Part shown: piece by piece, positions 1 through 8,140 of the stretch
Position numbering within the stretch: the first letter of the stretch is position 1
Layout: every line of letters begins with the position of its first letter
Assembly (NCBI RefSeq): GCF_016522535.1
Contig: NZ_JAEHOI010000002.1
Location: forward strand, 558,001 to 622,000
Length of the DNA: 64,000 nucleotides
DNA from: Leucobacter edaphi
GTDB lineage: Bacteria > Actinomycetota > Actinomycetes > Actinomycetales > Microbacteriaceae
Direction: 5' to 3'
Translations under genes and position numbers: made by a program
The notes under the pieces: generated by a model
Told to the model about the DNA's origin: nothing
Databases searched by the model: none
The model's input: the letters and a program-made list of their open reading frames with translations, nothing else

Positions 1-678
1 CGCGACCGCGATCATCTCGATGCTGAGGTAGCTGAAGATCGAGACGATCACCGCGAACCACATGCCGGTCAGGCCGTTCGGCATGAAACCGCCCTCCGCC
101 GTGACGTTCTTCACGCCGTAGTCCTGGTTGCCGCTGAAGAACACGAGCCAGGCCGCGATGATCACGAACGCGATGATGGCGAACACCTTGATCGCCGAGA
201 ACCAGTACTCGAGGGTGCCGAAGTTCTTCACGTTCATGGCGTTGACGAGGATCAGCGCCGCCGCGAACACGACGACCCAGATCCAGGGCGGAACACCGGG
301 GAACCAGAGCTGCATGTACTCGCCCACGGCGGTCACCTCCGTGCCGACGGCGAGGACGATGCAGATCCAGTACATGTAGCGGGTGAGGAAGCCCGCGAGC
401 GGCCCGATGTAGTACTCGGCATAGGCGCCGAACGATCCCGAGGTGGGGTGCTTCACGGTCATCTCCGCGAGGACCGCCATCAGCATGAGGGCGATCGCGC
501 CGCCGATCATGTAGCTGAGGATCACGCTCGGACCGGCGAAACCGATCGCGAACTTGCTGCCGAGGAAGAGTCCCGTGCCGATCGCACCGCCGAGCGCGAT
601 CATGCCGAGCTGCCCCGCGGTCAGGGTCTTCTTGAGCCCGATCTCCCGGGTTTGGATATCGCTGAAATCTTTACTCAC
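1..678 (-). CDS. APC-family amino-acid permease, C-terminus cut by window edge
   Basis: Cytoplasmic-membrane transporter of the amino acid-polyamine-organocation (APC) family, probably an amino acid:proton symporter. 226 codons are visible, about half of the usual 450-500. The first membrane helix carries the family signature GQLGMIALGGAIGTGLF near residues 15-31, and several more hydrophobic segments follow. The start is GTG, preceded by AGGAGAG at good spacing. It lies 44 bp downstream of kynureninase on the same strand and is likely the last visible gene of a tryptophan/kynurenine operon, which suggests an aromatic substrate. That substrate is inferred from context only; family members also take up lysine, histidine, proline and others. 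Confidence 0.85.
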   Translation of the reverse strand, partial: MSKDFSDIQTREIGLKKTLTAGQLGMIALGGAIGTGLFLGSKFAIGFAGPSVILSYMIGGAIALMLMAVLAEMTVKHPTSGSFGAYAEYYIGPLAGFLTRYMYWICIVLAVGTEVTAVGEYMQLWFPGVPPWIWVVVFAAALILVNAMNVKNFGTLEYWFSAIKVFAIIAFVIIAAWLVFFSGNQDYGVKNVTAEGGFMPNGLTGMWFAVIVSIFSYLSIEMIAVA

Positions 679-722
679 TGTCGCTCTCCTTCGGGCGGCT
701 GATGTGCGTGATGGGGAGCGGC

Positions 723-1982
723 CTAGGTGACGGCGCCGCGGATCTGGAACTCGGGTGCGCGCCACAGTTCCTCGTCGAGCACCCGGCGCAGGGTCTCGAC
801 GGCGTCCCAGACGTCGGCGTAGCCCAGGTAGAGCGGGGTGAGGCCGAACCGCAGCACCTCGGGCTCGCGGTAGTCGCCGACCACGCCGTTCGCGATGAGC
901 GCCTGCATGACGGCGTAGCCCTCAGGGTGGCGGAAGCTCACGTGGCTGCCGCGTTCGCTCTCGTCGAGCGGGGTGACGAGCGTGAGGGGGTGGTGGGCGA
1001 GCCGCGTCTGCACGAGCTCGATGAACAGGTTCGTGAGCGCGAGCGACTTGGCGCGCAGCTCGGCCTGGTCCACCTCGAGGGCGATGTCGACGCCGACCTC
1101 CATCGTCGCGAGGGAGATCATGGGCTGCGTGCCCACGAGGAAGCGGCGCGCGCCGTCCGACGGGGTGTAGTTGAGGGCCATCTCGAACGGGACGTTGTGG
1201 CCCCACCACCCCGAGAGCGGGTTCTGGGCGCGATCCTGGTGGCGCGCGGCGAGCCAGAGGAACGCGGGGGAGCCCGGGCCGCCGTTGAGGTACTTGTAGG
1301 TGCAGCCGACGGCGAAGTCGGCGTCGGCCGCATCGAGCTCCACGGGAGCCGCGCCCGCGGAGTGGCAGAGATCCCAGATGGCGAGCGCGCCGGCGGCGTG
1401 GATCTTCGCGGTCACCCCGGCCATGTCCCACATGCGGCCGGTCCGGTAGTTGACGTGCGTCAGCAGCACGACGGCGACGTCCTCGCCGAGCGCGGCGTCG
1501 ATATCGTCCGGACCGTCGACGAGGCGCAGCTCGTAGCCGCGATCCAACAGGGTGATGAGGCCCTCGACCATGTAGAGGTCGGTGGGAAAGTTCTCGCGCT
1601 CCGAGACGATCACGCGGCGCTCAGGATGATCCTCCGCCTGGATCCCGATCGCGGCACCGAGCGCCTTGAACACGTTGATGGAGGTCGTGTCGGTAGCGAC
1701 TGCCGCGCCCTCGGAGCCGCCGAGCAGACGCGCGAGCTTCTCGCCGATTCGCACCGGGGTCTCGAACCAGTCGTTCTTGCCCCAGCTGCCGATGAGGTCG
1801 GTGCCCCACTCGCGCGTGACGACATCGGCCGCGCGCGCGGGCGCCGCGGCCGGAAGCACGCCGAGCGAGTTGCCGTCGAGGTAGATGAGGCCGTCCGGCA
1901 GTGTGAACCGCTCGCGGAAATGCGCGATCGGATCGGCGGCATCGGCGGCGACGCAGGCCTCGCGGGTGGTGAGCTCTGACAT
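723..1982 (-). CDS. kynU: kynureninase
   Basis: PLP-dependent hydrolase that cleaves kynurenine to anthranilate and alanine (3-hydroxykynurenine to 3-hydroxyanthranilate) in tryptophan breakdown. At 419 aa it has the family's usual length. Visible signatures are YLDGNSLG near residues 34-41, the WDLCHSAGA segment (203-211) and the PLP lysine K230 in CTYKYLNGGPGSPA. The ATG start follows AAGGAG at ideal spacing. It lies 62 bp behind the formamidase gene on the same strand and before a permease, so the three form a catabolic unit. No tryptophan 2,3-dioxygenase gene is visible here. Confidence 0.95.
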   Translation of the reverse strand: MSELTTREACVAADAADPIAHFRERFTLPDGLIYLDGNSLGVLPAAAPARAADVVTREWGTDLIGSWGKNDWFETPVRIGEKLARLLGGSEGAAVATDTTSINVFKALGAAIGIQAEDHPERRVIVSERENFPTDLYMVEGLITLLDRGYELRLVDGPDDIDAALGEDVAVVLLTHVNYRTGRMWDMAGVTAKIHAAGALAIWDLCHSAGAAPVELDAADADFAVGCTYKYLNGGPGSPAFLWLAARHQDRAQNPLSGWWGHNVPFEMALNYTPSDGARRFLVGTQPMISLATMEVGVDIALEVDQAELRAKSLALTNLFIELVQTRLAHHPLTLVTPLDESERGSHVSFRHPEGYAVMQALIANGVVGDYREPEVLRFGLTPLYLGYADVWDAVETLRRVLDEELWRAPEFQIRGAVT

Positions 1983-2044
1983 GGGATCTCCTTCGTGTTC
2001 GGGAGCGGGCGGCGATGGGGTGCGCCCTGCGGATGCGTGGCGGA

Positions 2045-2728
2045 TCAGCCCTCGACGCGGAGCACCGCGCGCACGGGCAGCGCGTCGGTGCCGAGCCAGT
2101 GCACGGGCGGCGCGATGAGTTCATGGACCCCGACGGGCGCCTCGGAGAGATCGAGGCCCTCGAGAATTGCGATGCCGGCATCGAGCGCGGCCCGGTGCGC
2201 CGGGAGATCCTTGCTCGCGGCGGGATCGAGCGAGGCGAGATCGGTTCCGATCAGGAGTCCGCCCTGCTCACCGAACCAGTCCACAAACGCGGGGTCGATT
2301 CCCGGCGTGGCCGGCTCCCAGGTGGCGAGCGCCGTGTCGAAGTGGCGGATCAGGACTCGCTCGACGCGCTGTTCCGGGGCCCCGGGCCGGGATCCGGAAA
2401 GCGGTGCAGCCTCGGAGATCACGGTGATGAGTCGTTCGGCTGGCACCGGGGACCACGGCTGAGTGCCGCGGCCGACATCCTCTCGCACGTCGAGGACCAG
2501 GCACCGCCCGATCGTGGATTCGAGCGCGACGGCTGCGCCGTCCGCTGCTCCGGGGAGGATGTGTCGCGGTGCGTCGTAGTGCGCGCCGACATGACCCGTG
2601 GTCGTCACCGTTGCGACCTCGACGGCATCTCCGCGCGCGTGGCTCCAGCGCTCCTCCACCGAGAAACGGGCATCGCCGGGCCACGTGGGCGCCTGGGCGT
2701 CCACCGCGGGACTCAGATCGATGAGCAT
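2045..2728 (-). CDS. kynB: kynurenine formamidase (cyclase family)
   Basis: Metal-dependent amidohydrolase that converts N-formylkynurenine to kynurenine and formate, the step before kynureninase. The 227-aa product is typical of the cyclase family and holds the metal-binding motif HVGAHYDAPRH (HxGxHxDxPxH) near residues 48-58. The frame stays open further upstream, but the ATG at 2728 is chosen because AAAGGA lies nine bases before it and the protein then begins at the conserved LIDLSP segment. It is the first gene of the kynB-kynU-permease group and diverges from an Lrp-type regulator, which probably senses a pathway metabolite. Assignment as KynB rather than another cyclase-family hydrolase rests on adjacency to kynU. 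Confidence 0.9.
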   Translation of the reverse strand: MLIDLSPAVDAQAPTWPGDARFSVEERWSHARGDAVEVATVTTTGHVGAHYDAPRHILPGAADGAAVALESTIGRCLVLDVREDVGRGTQPWSPVPAERLITVISEAAPLSGSRPGAPEQRVERVLIRHFDTALATWEPATPGIDPAFVDWFGEQGGLLIGTDLASLDPAASKDLPAHRAALDAGIAILEGLDLSEAPVGVHELIAPPVHWLGTDALPVRAVLRVEG

Positions 2729-2818
2729 CGTTGCGCATCCTTTCCGGACAGATACGTGAGGTGGGGCGATCATGACACGGCGGCGTGCCGTTCCGCTCGC
2801 GATCCGGATCTGATTCGG

Positions 2819-2838
2819 TTTCAGTGGATAAACTGGAA
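2819..2838. promoter_or_regulatory. candidate operator between kynB and lrp
   Basis: Imperfect inverted repeat TTTCAGT-ggataa-ACTGGAA (7-bp arms, one mismatch, 6-bp spacer) in the AT-richer centre of the 147-bp divergent intergenic region. Lrp/AsnC regulators commonly bind such short dyads between their own gene and the target operon. The regulator assignment is inference. Confidence 0.4.
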
Positions 2839-2875
2839 TGAATGTCGAGTTGTTGGCGACGAAACGGAGGCAAAG

Positions 2876-3337
2876 GTGAATACGATCCCGCTGTCGGAGA
2901 CGGACCTGAACATCGTCGCCGCCCTCGCGCAGGACAGCAGCGTTCCGTACAAGGAGCTCGCGGCGAGGGTTGGTCTCGCCGTTTCGACCTGCCACGCCAG
3001 AGTGCGGGCGCTGGAGAGCCGCGGGGTGATCACCCGCTACCGCGCCGAGTTCGATCAGGAGGCGGTGGGGCGCGGTGTCAACGCGCTCGTCCAGGTTCGC
3101 GTCCACAGCCAGGACCGTCACTCGATCCCAGACCTCGCGCGGGAGCTGCGCAGCGTCCGGGGCGTTCAGCAGGTCTTCCTGATCGGCGGTGACCGCGACA
3201 TCATGGTCCACCTGGCCTGCGCGAGCGTCCCCGCGCTCCGCGACCTGGTCGCCGAGACGTTCGGGGAAAACCCCTCGTTCGCGCAGACGCAGACGCAGAT
3301 CGTGTTCGAGCACCTGCCCGGCGAACTCCCCGTCTAG
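2876..3337 (+). CDS. Lrp/AsnC-family transcriptional regulator
   Basis: DNA-binding regulator with an N-terminal helix-turn-helix (residues about 7-60, with ELAARVGLAVSTCHARVRAL) and a C-terminal RAM/AsnC ligand-sensing domain (GVQQVFLIGGDRDIMVHL, then the long C-terminal strand). The length of 153 aa is normal for the family. The frame is open far upstream, but the GTG at 2876 is set by GGAGG six bases before it. It is divergent from kynB-kynU-permease, an arrangement typical of a local metabolite-responsive regulator. The likely effector is tryptophan, kynurenine or anthranilate, but this is inference. Confidence 0.9.
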   Translation: MNTIPLSETDLNIVAALAQDSSVPYKELAARVGLAVSTCHARVRALESRGVITRYRAEFDQEAVGRGVNALVQVRVHSQDRHSIPDLARELRSVRGVQQVFLIGGDRDIMVHLACASVPALRDLVAETFGENPSFAQTQTQIVFEHLPGELPV

Positions 3338-3392
3338 CGGCGCCGCGAGGCGCGACGGATCGCACGGCTCCGCTAAGCTGGCAGGGTTGTGC

Positions 3393-3466
3393 GGGGCGTT
3401 AGCTCAGTCGGTTAGAGCAGCGGACTCATAATCCGTCGGTCGCGGGTTCAAGCCCCGCACGCCCTA
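3393..3466 (+). tRNA. tRNA-Met (CAT anticodon)
   Basis: Complete cloverleaf. The 7-bp acceptor stem GGGGCGT/ACGCCCT has one G-T pair. The D-arm is AGCTCAGTCGGTTAGAGC. The anticodon stem GCGGA/TCCGT closes the loop CTCATAA (anticodon CAT). The T-arm is GCGGG-TTCAAGC-CCCGC. CCA is not encoded. It lacks the GGG/CCC anticodon stem of an initiator, so it is an elongator Met or, less likely, the lysidine-modified Ile2 tRNA; the two cannot be separated by eye. Confidence 0.88.
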
Positions 3467-3497
3467 CTTCCTGGCCCGCGCGGGTCGCGAGCGCTCG

Positions 3498-4067
3498 CTA
3501 TCGGGCCTCGCGCAGCGGTCGCAGGGCCCGATCCAGCGCGAAGAGTTCGTCGAGTTCCCTGGTCAGCACGCCGTTCTGCTTCTCGTCGGCGATGAACCGG
3601 CCGTCGTCGTCCACCTGGGACTGAGGGCCGCTGATCTCGACCATGCGATGCGTGAGGACCATGCCCAATGAGGTCACGACGGGTCGCAGCGCAGCCTGCG
3701 ACCGGGTCCCGCTCGAGGCGCCGCCCCAGTTCACGAAACCGACGGGCTTGAGATCCCACTCGGCGTTGAGATAGTCGATCGCGTTCTTGATGGCGGGGGA
3801 GTAGCTGTGGTTGTACTCGGGGAAGGCCATAATGAAGGCGTCGGCGGCGTCGACCCGCTCGGACCAGGCGAAGGTGTGCGGCATCGTGTACTGGCGCAGC
3901 CGCGGGTGGTTCGGTTCCGCCATGAGCGGCAGTGCCAGTTCCTTGAGGTCCACGAAGTCCACTTCGAAGCGGCCGTCGGCCTCGGCCCGGTCGCGCACCC
4001 ACTCGGCGATCGGAAGTCCGACGCGCCCCTCGCGCACGCTGCCGAGGATGATCATGAGTTTTACCAT
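3498..4067 (-). CDS. NAD(P)H-dependent FMN reductase-family oxidoreductase
   Basis: Flavodoxin-fold protein of the NADPH-dependent FMN reductase family (flavin or quinone/azo reductases). At 189 aa it has the usual length. The FMN phosphate loop GSVREGRVG follows strand 1 (residues 9-17), and the second flavin motif FPEYNHSYSPAIKNAIDYL is present at about residues 81-99. It is soluble with no signal peptide. It stands alone, divergent from a lipoprotein gene and downstream of tRNA-Met. Substrate unknown. Confidence 0.85.
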   Translation of the reverse strand: MVKLMIILGSVREGRVGLPIAEWVRDRAEADGRFEVDFVDLKELALPLMAEPNHPRLRQYTMPHTFAWSERVDAADAFIMAFPEYNHSYSPAIKNAIDYLNAEWDLKPVGFVNWGGASSGTRSQAALRPVVTSLGMVLTHRMVEISGPQSQVDDDGRFIADEKQNGVLTRELDELFALDRALRPLREAR

Positions 4068-4211
4068 GCGGCTCTCCCTGTGGATCCGTGATGCCTGCTT
4101 CCCATTCTCGGAGCATATCGCCGATCAGTGCCCACCGAAGCTGTGCGATGGCTGTGTGACGGTTATGCTTGCACGGGAGGTGTCGAGGCAGCACCCCGGA
4201 TTGGAGCCGAC

Positions 4212-5105
4212 ATGAAGATCCGTGTTCTTGCGGGCGGCCTGGTGTGCGTCGCCGCTGCACTGAGCCTGAGCGCCTGCGGGGGCTCCGGCGTCGATGCGAA
4301 AGACCCAGCAGCCGTAAGCAAAGCGATTGAGACCCAACTCTCAGCCAAGGGTGGGGATCGCGTTTTCAGCGTCTCCCTCGGGCAGGACGGCGATGGCATG
4401 ATTGGCTACCGAAAAGGCGACGCGCCTCCCTCCTGGGTCTCGCTTAGCGGCGGCGAGGCGACCTCTGAGGCCGCAGACTTCATGACGGGCGTGCCAGTGG
4501 ACAAAGTGCCGGTCGCTGGCCTCGTGAAGATGGCTCAGCGCGCTGGCGAGAAGTGCGCGGGTGAGGGGAACGCCGAGGCCGTCTTGTTCGGTGAGAACGG
4601 GAGCCTCATCAACGGGAGTTGCCCGAAGGACTCTGGCCCACCCATGCTGCAGTCCCTCAATGGCAAGGACATCGGACTCACGAAGGATCTCACCGACGCG
4701 AGCTCCCTTGAGCAGTACATCGCCGGCGCTCGCGAGTCGATGGGGAACGAGAGCACCGGCATCATGATGTCAATCCACAGCACGGATCCGCTGCTTTCGA
4801 TCTCGGGTCCCATCGTCAAATCCGGGACCGAAGACTGCCAGCTCGACATGGGCTTCGGATACCCCAATGGCGTGACCTATTCCACGACGTGCACATCCCC
4901 GAACCCGAACGAAATCACCAAGGTTCAACTCGACAAGCTGTCGGGGCAGAAGGTTGCCGATGCCCTGGTGGCTGGCGCGAAGCAGATGAATCTCGCGAGT
5001 CCGAAAGAAATCAAGTACGTGAGCATCTATTCCAAGGATGGGCACACCTACGCGGAAATGAGCGCCGCGAATGTCGTGGCAATGGCGCAGGTAGAAATCG
5101 TGTGA
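4212..5105 (+). CDS. putative secreted lipoprotein of unknown function
   Basis: 297-aa protein with a lipoprotein signal peptide: basic MKIR, hydrophobic core, lipobox LSAC with acceptor C22. The mature part is rich in Ser, Gly, Asp and Lys and contains three Cys (in EKCAGEG, NGSCPKD and TTCTSP), so disulphides outside the membrane are possible. I recognise no domain. The ATG at 4212 is preceded by GGAG at six bases; a longer in-frame start at 4128 lacks a site and would bury the signal peptide. Third-position GC looks lower than in neighbouring genes, which may reflect recent acquisition. Probably monocistronic. Confidence 0.75.
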   Translation: MKIRVLAGGLVCVAAALSLSACGGSGVDAKDPAAVSKAIETQLSAKGGDRVFSVSLGQDGDGMIGYRKGDAPPSWVSLSGGEATSEAADFMTGVPVDKVPVAGLVKMAQRAGEKCAGEGNAEAVLFGENGSLINGSCPKDSGPPMLQSLNGKDIGLTKDLTDASSLEQYIAGARESMGNESTGIMMSIHSTDPLLSISGPIVKSGTEDCQLDMGFGYPNGVTYSTTCTSPNPNEITKVQLDKLSGQKVADALVAGAKQMNLASPKEIKYVSIYSKDGHTYAEMSAANVVAMAQVEIV

Positions 5106-5254
5106 CGGATCACTGACCGCGCGTGGAGGCGGTGCTGACTTGCGGCGTAGCCCGGAAAACGGGCGATTGCATGGCGCAGCGCGTCACTCGTTCCCGCAGG
5201 GGGAGGGCGCGAGCTCCCGTCGAGAAGGCGTCAACTTCCGCGTGATTGCGCCGT

Positions 5255-5273
5255 TTAGCGCAGCCTTACCTTG
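5255..5273. promoter_or_regulatory. DtxR/IdeR-like iron box upstream of dps
   Basis: TTAGCGCAGCCTTACCTTG fits the actinobacterial iron-repressor consensus TWAGGTWAGSCTWACCTWA at 15 of 19 positions, all mismatches but one in the left arm. It lies 70 bp before the dps start codon, where it could overlap the promoter. This is a known site type; the assignment to dps is inferred from position. Confidence 0.65.
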
Positions 5274-5343
5274 CTTGCGGAATGCCGAGAAGAGCGTAGC
5301 GTTGAACCCAACAAGCGCAGTTCGGATGAAAGGAACCACGTCT

Positions 5344-5832
5344 ATGACTTCCACTCAGATCACCATCCCCGCCGCTCAGGGCGACCTGCACCGTCCGTCC
5401 GGTGTCGCCCAGCTCCTCACCCCGGTCGTGCAGGATCTCATCGCGCTGGCCGTCAACGGCAAGCAGGCTCACTGGCACGTTCGTGGCGAGAACTTCATCG
5501 GGGTCCACGAGTTCCTCGATGATCTCGTCGCGCACGCCCAGGATGCGTCGGACACCGTCGCGGAGCGCATCGTCGCTCTGGGCCTCCCCGTCGACGGCCG
5601 GATCGGCACGGTAGCGGCTCGTGCCACGACGCCGGAGCTCAGCGACGGCTTCCAGAACTCCACCGTGACCATCAAGGAGATGGTCGCGCAGCTCGACGCC
5701 ACCCTCGAGACGGTCTACGCGGCCGTGAAGGGTCTTGACGACATCGACCTCGTGAGCCAGGACATCGTGATCGCGATTGCCCAGCAGCTCGACAAGGATC
5801 GCTGGTTCCTCTCCTCTCATCTCGCTGCGTAG
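5344..5832 (+). CDS. dps: Dps-family DNA-binding ferritin-like protein
   Basis: Ferritin-like dodecameric protein that oxidises and stores iron and protects DNA from peroxide damage. It is 162 aa; the Dps ferroxidase signature is visible as KQAHWHVRGENF (about residues 40-51) and FLDDLVAHAQDASDTVAERI (about 57-76). A short Ala/Thr/Gln-rich N-terminus precedes the helical bundle. The ATG at 5344 follows AAAGGA; an in-frame ATG at 5326 overlaps that site and is less likely. An iron box upstream and the EfeUOB importer downstream make this an iron uptake-and-storage locus. Confidence 0.9.
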   Translation: MTSTQITIPAAQGDLHRPSGVAQLLTPVVQDLIALAVNGKQAHWHVRGENFIGVHEFLDDLVAHAQDASDTVAERIVALGLPVDGRIGTVAARATTPELSDGFQNSTVTIKEMVAQLDATLETVYAAVKGLDDIDLVSQDIVIAIAQQLDKDRWFLSSHLAA

Positions 5833-5844
5833 TTTTACCGCCTG

Positions 5845-5884
5845 AACGGGGCGTGCCTGGCCACGGTGCCGGGCACGCCCCGTT
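5845..5884 (+). terminator. terminator of dps
   Basis: Inverted repeat AACGGGGCGTGCC ... GGCACGCCCCGTT (13-bp arms), starting 12 bases after the dps stop and followed by a short T stretch. It separates dps from the EfeUOB transcription unit. Confidence 0.7.
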
Positions 5885-5960
5885 TGCTGTGTCCCCTGGC
5901 GCGCCGGCCTGCGGAATTCACCCTCGATTCATCCGATGATCCTGTGGTAAGTTCTTCCCG

Positions 5961-5979
5961 TAAGGGCAGCCTTACCTCA
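5961..5979. promoter_or_regulatory. DtxR/IdeR-like iron box upstream of efeU
   Basis: TAAGGGCAGCCTTACCTCA matches TWAGGTWAGSCTWACCTWA at 16 of 19 positions and lies 27 bp before the efeU start codon. The core GCAGCCTTACCT is identical to that of the dps site. It predicts repression of the importer by an iron-loaded DtxR/IdeR-type protein. Confidence 0.72.
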
Positions 5980-6006
5980 GTCACATGAACCGGAAGGTGC
6001 CCGCAC

Positions 6007-6903
6007 GTGCTCGGAACCCTCATGATCGGCCTTCGCGAGGGTCTCGAAGCCGCCCTCGTCGTGAGCATTCTTCTTGCCGCCGCGAAGAAGGCCGGGCGGC
6101 CGGATGCCGTCCGGCTCATCTGGTACGGAGTCGCCGCGGCCGTCGCCCTCTCGCTCGGAATTGGCGCGGTGCTCACCTATGGCGCCTACGGCCTGTCGTT
6201 CCAGGCGCAGGAGATCATCGGCGGGTCCCTCTCGATTCTCGCAGTCGGCATGGTGACCTGGATGGTGTTCTGGATGCTGCGCGCGTCCGCCGGGCTCGGA
6301 ACGGAGCTCCGCGGGCAGCTCAACCGGGCGCTCATCGGAAGCGGCTGGGGAGTCGCGGTCATCGGTTTCATCTCGGTCGGCCGCGAGGGCATCGAGACGG
6401 CGCTATTCATCTGGGCGACCACGCGTGCGAGCTCGGTGAGCCCGCTGCTCGGCTTCCTCTCCGCCATCTCGGGCATCGCCATCGCGCTCGTGCTGGGGTG
6501 GGCGCTGTATCGAGGCATGCTGCGCATCAATCTCACCCGGTTCTTCCGGTGGTCCGGCGTGCTCCTCATCGTCTTCGCCGCTGGCGTCCTGGCATACGGG
6601 GTGCACGACCTCCAGGAGGCCGCGGTCCTGCCCGGCCCCTTCGCGCCCGCGCCGGCCAACGCCGGCCCGCTTGCCAGCTGGTACGGGGAGGGCGCGTGGG
6701 CGTTCAACGTCTCCGGATCGGTGCCTCCCGACGGGGTGCTCGCCACGCTGCTGAAGGGCACCATCGGGTTCTCGCCGCAGATGACCTGGCTCGAGGTCGC
6801 TGTCTGGCTGCTCTACGTCGTACCCACCATGACCCTGTTCCTGCGCGGCTCGTTCGCGCAGGAACGAGAGAAGCGAGCCGCGGTCCCCGCGGCTGCCCAC
6901 TGA
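6007..6903 (+). CDS. efeU: iron permease EfeU (FTR1 family)
   Basis: Membrane permease subunit of the EfeUOB elemental/ferrous iron importer. At 298 aa with about seven hydrophobic segments it is a typical FTR1-family protein. Both iron-binding REGxE motifs are present: R10-E-G-L-E14 in helix 1 and R126-E-G-I-E130 in a later helix. The GTG start at 6007 follows GGAAGG. It is the first gene of efeU-efeO-efeB; efeO follows after 13 bp. Confidence 0.95.
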   Translation: MLGTLMIGLREGLEAALVVSILLAAAKKAGRPDAVRLIWYGVAAAVALSLGIGAVLTYGAYGLSFQAQEIIGGSLSILAVGMVTWMVFWMLRASAGLGTELRGQLNRALIGSGWGVAVIGFISVGREGIETALFIWATTRASSVSPLLGFLSAISGIAIALVLGWALYRGMLRINLTRFFRWSGVLLIVFAAGVLAYGVHDLQEAAVLPGPFAPAPANAGPLASWYGEGAWAFNVSGSVPPDGVLATLLKGTIGFSPQMTWLEVAVWLLYVVPTMTLFLRGSFAQEREKRAAVPAAAH

Positions 6904-6916
6904 GAAAGGACCAGAA

Positions 6917-8134
6917 GTGGCTCAGATCCCTTCACGTCGCAACGTCGCCACATCGATCGTCGCGCTGGGTGCGGCATCCCTGCTGCTCTCCGGCTGCGTG
7001 CAGAACGCAGCCCCGGGGGCCGCGGCGATCGCGGTCACCGCGAATGACGATGGCTGCACCGTCTCGAGTGCGAGCGCACAGAGCGGCACCATCACGTTCG
7101 ACGTCACCAACAAGGGCAGCAAGGTCAACGAGTTCTACGTGCTCGGCGCCAACAAGCTGACGATCATCGGTGAGGTGGAGAACATCGCACCGGGAGCGAC
7201 CCGCCAGCTCACCGTCCAGGCGAACCCCGGGAACTACTTCACCAGCTGCCGCCCCGGCATGATCGGGAAGGGCATCGGAGAGGCCGCCTTCGCGGTGACC
7301 GGCGAGTCGATCGCGAGCAACGCGGATCACGAGGCCGTCGTTGCCCAGTACGTCGGCTACGTGAAGTCGCAGACGGAGGAGCTCGTGCCCGCCACGGAGG
7401 AGTTCGTGCGCGCGTGGATCGCCGGCGACACGGGGAAGGCGAAGGAACTCTTCCCGACCGCCCGCATCGCCTACGAGCGCATCGAGCCGACCGCCGAGCA
7501 GTTCGGCGACCTCGATCCGAAGATCGACTACCGTAAGCCGGGGGCCATCGAGGAAGGCATCCCGTTCACCGGTTTCCACCGCATCGAACAGGATCTCTGG
7601 CTCGACGAAGCGAAGAAGAACTACGCTGAGCCGGACAAGGCCCACTATCCGAAGGACGATCTCGTGCCGATGTCCGCCGCGGAGCGGACCAAGGTCGGCG
7701 AGCAGCTGATCGCCGACGTCACCGAGCTCAAGGACAAGGTCGCGAGCAAGGAGTTCACCCTCACGCTCGCCAACATCACCGAGGGCGCCAAGAGCCTGCT
7801 CGACGAGATCGCGAAGCCCGACGGCAAGCTGCCTGGCGAGGAGAACGAATTCGCGCACACCGACCTCTACGACTTCACCGCGAACGTCGAGGGAGCCCAG
7901 GTGGCCTTCGACACCGTGCGCCCGCTCGCAGAAAAGAACGGCGAAAAGGACCTCGTCAAAGAACTCGATGCGCGCTTCGCTGACATGACGAAGCTCCTCG
8001 CGAGCTACGGCAGCTACGAGAAGGGGTTCACGAGCTACGACAAGGTCGACGAGAAGCAGCGCGCCGAACTCGCGGCTGCCCTGAGCGCGCTCAGCGAGCC
8101 CATGTCGAAGCTCACCGCGGCTGTCGTAAAGTAA
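6917..8134 (+). CDS. efeO: iron uptake lipoprotein EfeO (cupredoxin plus M75 domain)
   Basis: Extracytoplasmic iron-binding component of EfeUOB. 405 aa: lipoprotein signal with lipobox LSGC (C27), an N-terminal cupredoxin-like domain (about 35-130), then an imelysin/peptidase-M75-like helical domain (about 145-400) with the HxxE metal motif H221-R-I-E224 in FHRIEQDLW. GTG start at 6917 with GAAAGGA upstream. It lies between efeU and efeB in one operon. It likely delivers iron to EfeU. Confidence 0.94.
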   Translation: MAQIPSRRNVATSIVALGAASLLLSGCVQNAAPGAAAIAVTANDDGCTVSSASAQSGTITFDVTNKGSKVNEFYVLGANKLTIIGEVENIAPGATRQLTVQANPGNYFTSCRPGMIGKGIGEAAFAVTGESIASNADHEAVVAQYVGYVKSQTEELVPATEEFVRAWIAGDTGKAKELFPTARIAYERIEPTAEQFGDLDPKIDYRKPGAIEEGIPFTGFHRIEQDLWLDEAKKNYAEPDKAHYPKDDLVPMSAAERTKVGEQLIADVTELKDKVASKEFTLTLANITEGAKSLLDEIAKPDGKLPGEENEFAHTDLYDFTANVEGAQVAFDTVRPLAEKNGEKDLVKELDARFADMTKLLASYGSYEKGFTSYDKVDEKQRAELAAALSALSEPMSKLTAAVVK

Positions 8135-8140
8135 GAGGCT

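Noticed and set aside
702-1979. 425-codon plus-strand frame across kynU
   Set aside because: Antisense shadow of a well-supported kynureninase gene; composition is Arg/Gly/Val-rich with no family match.
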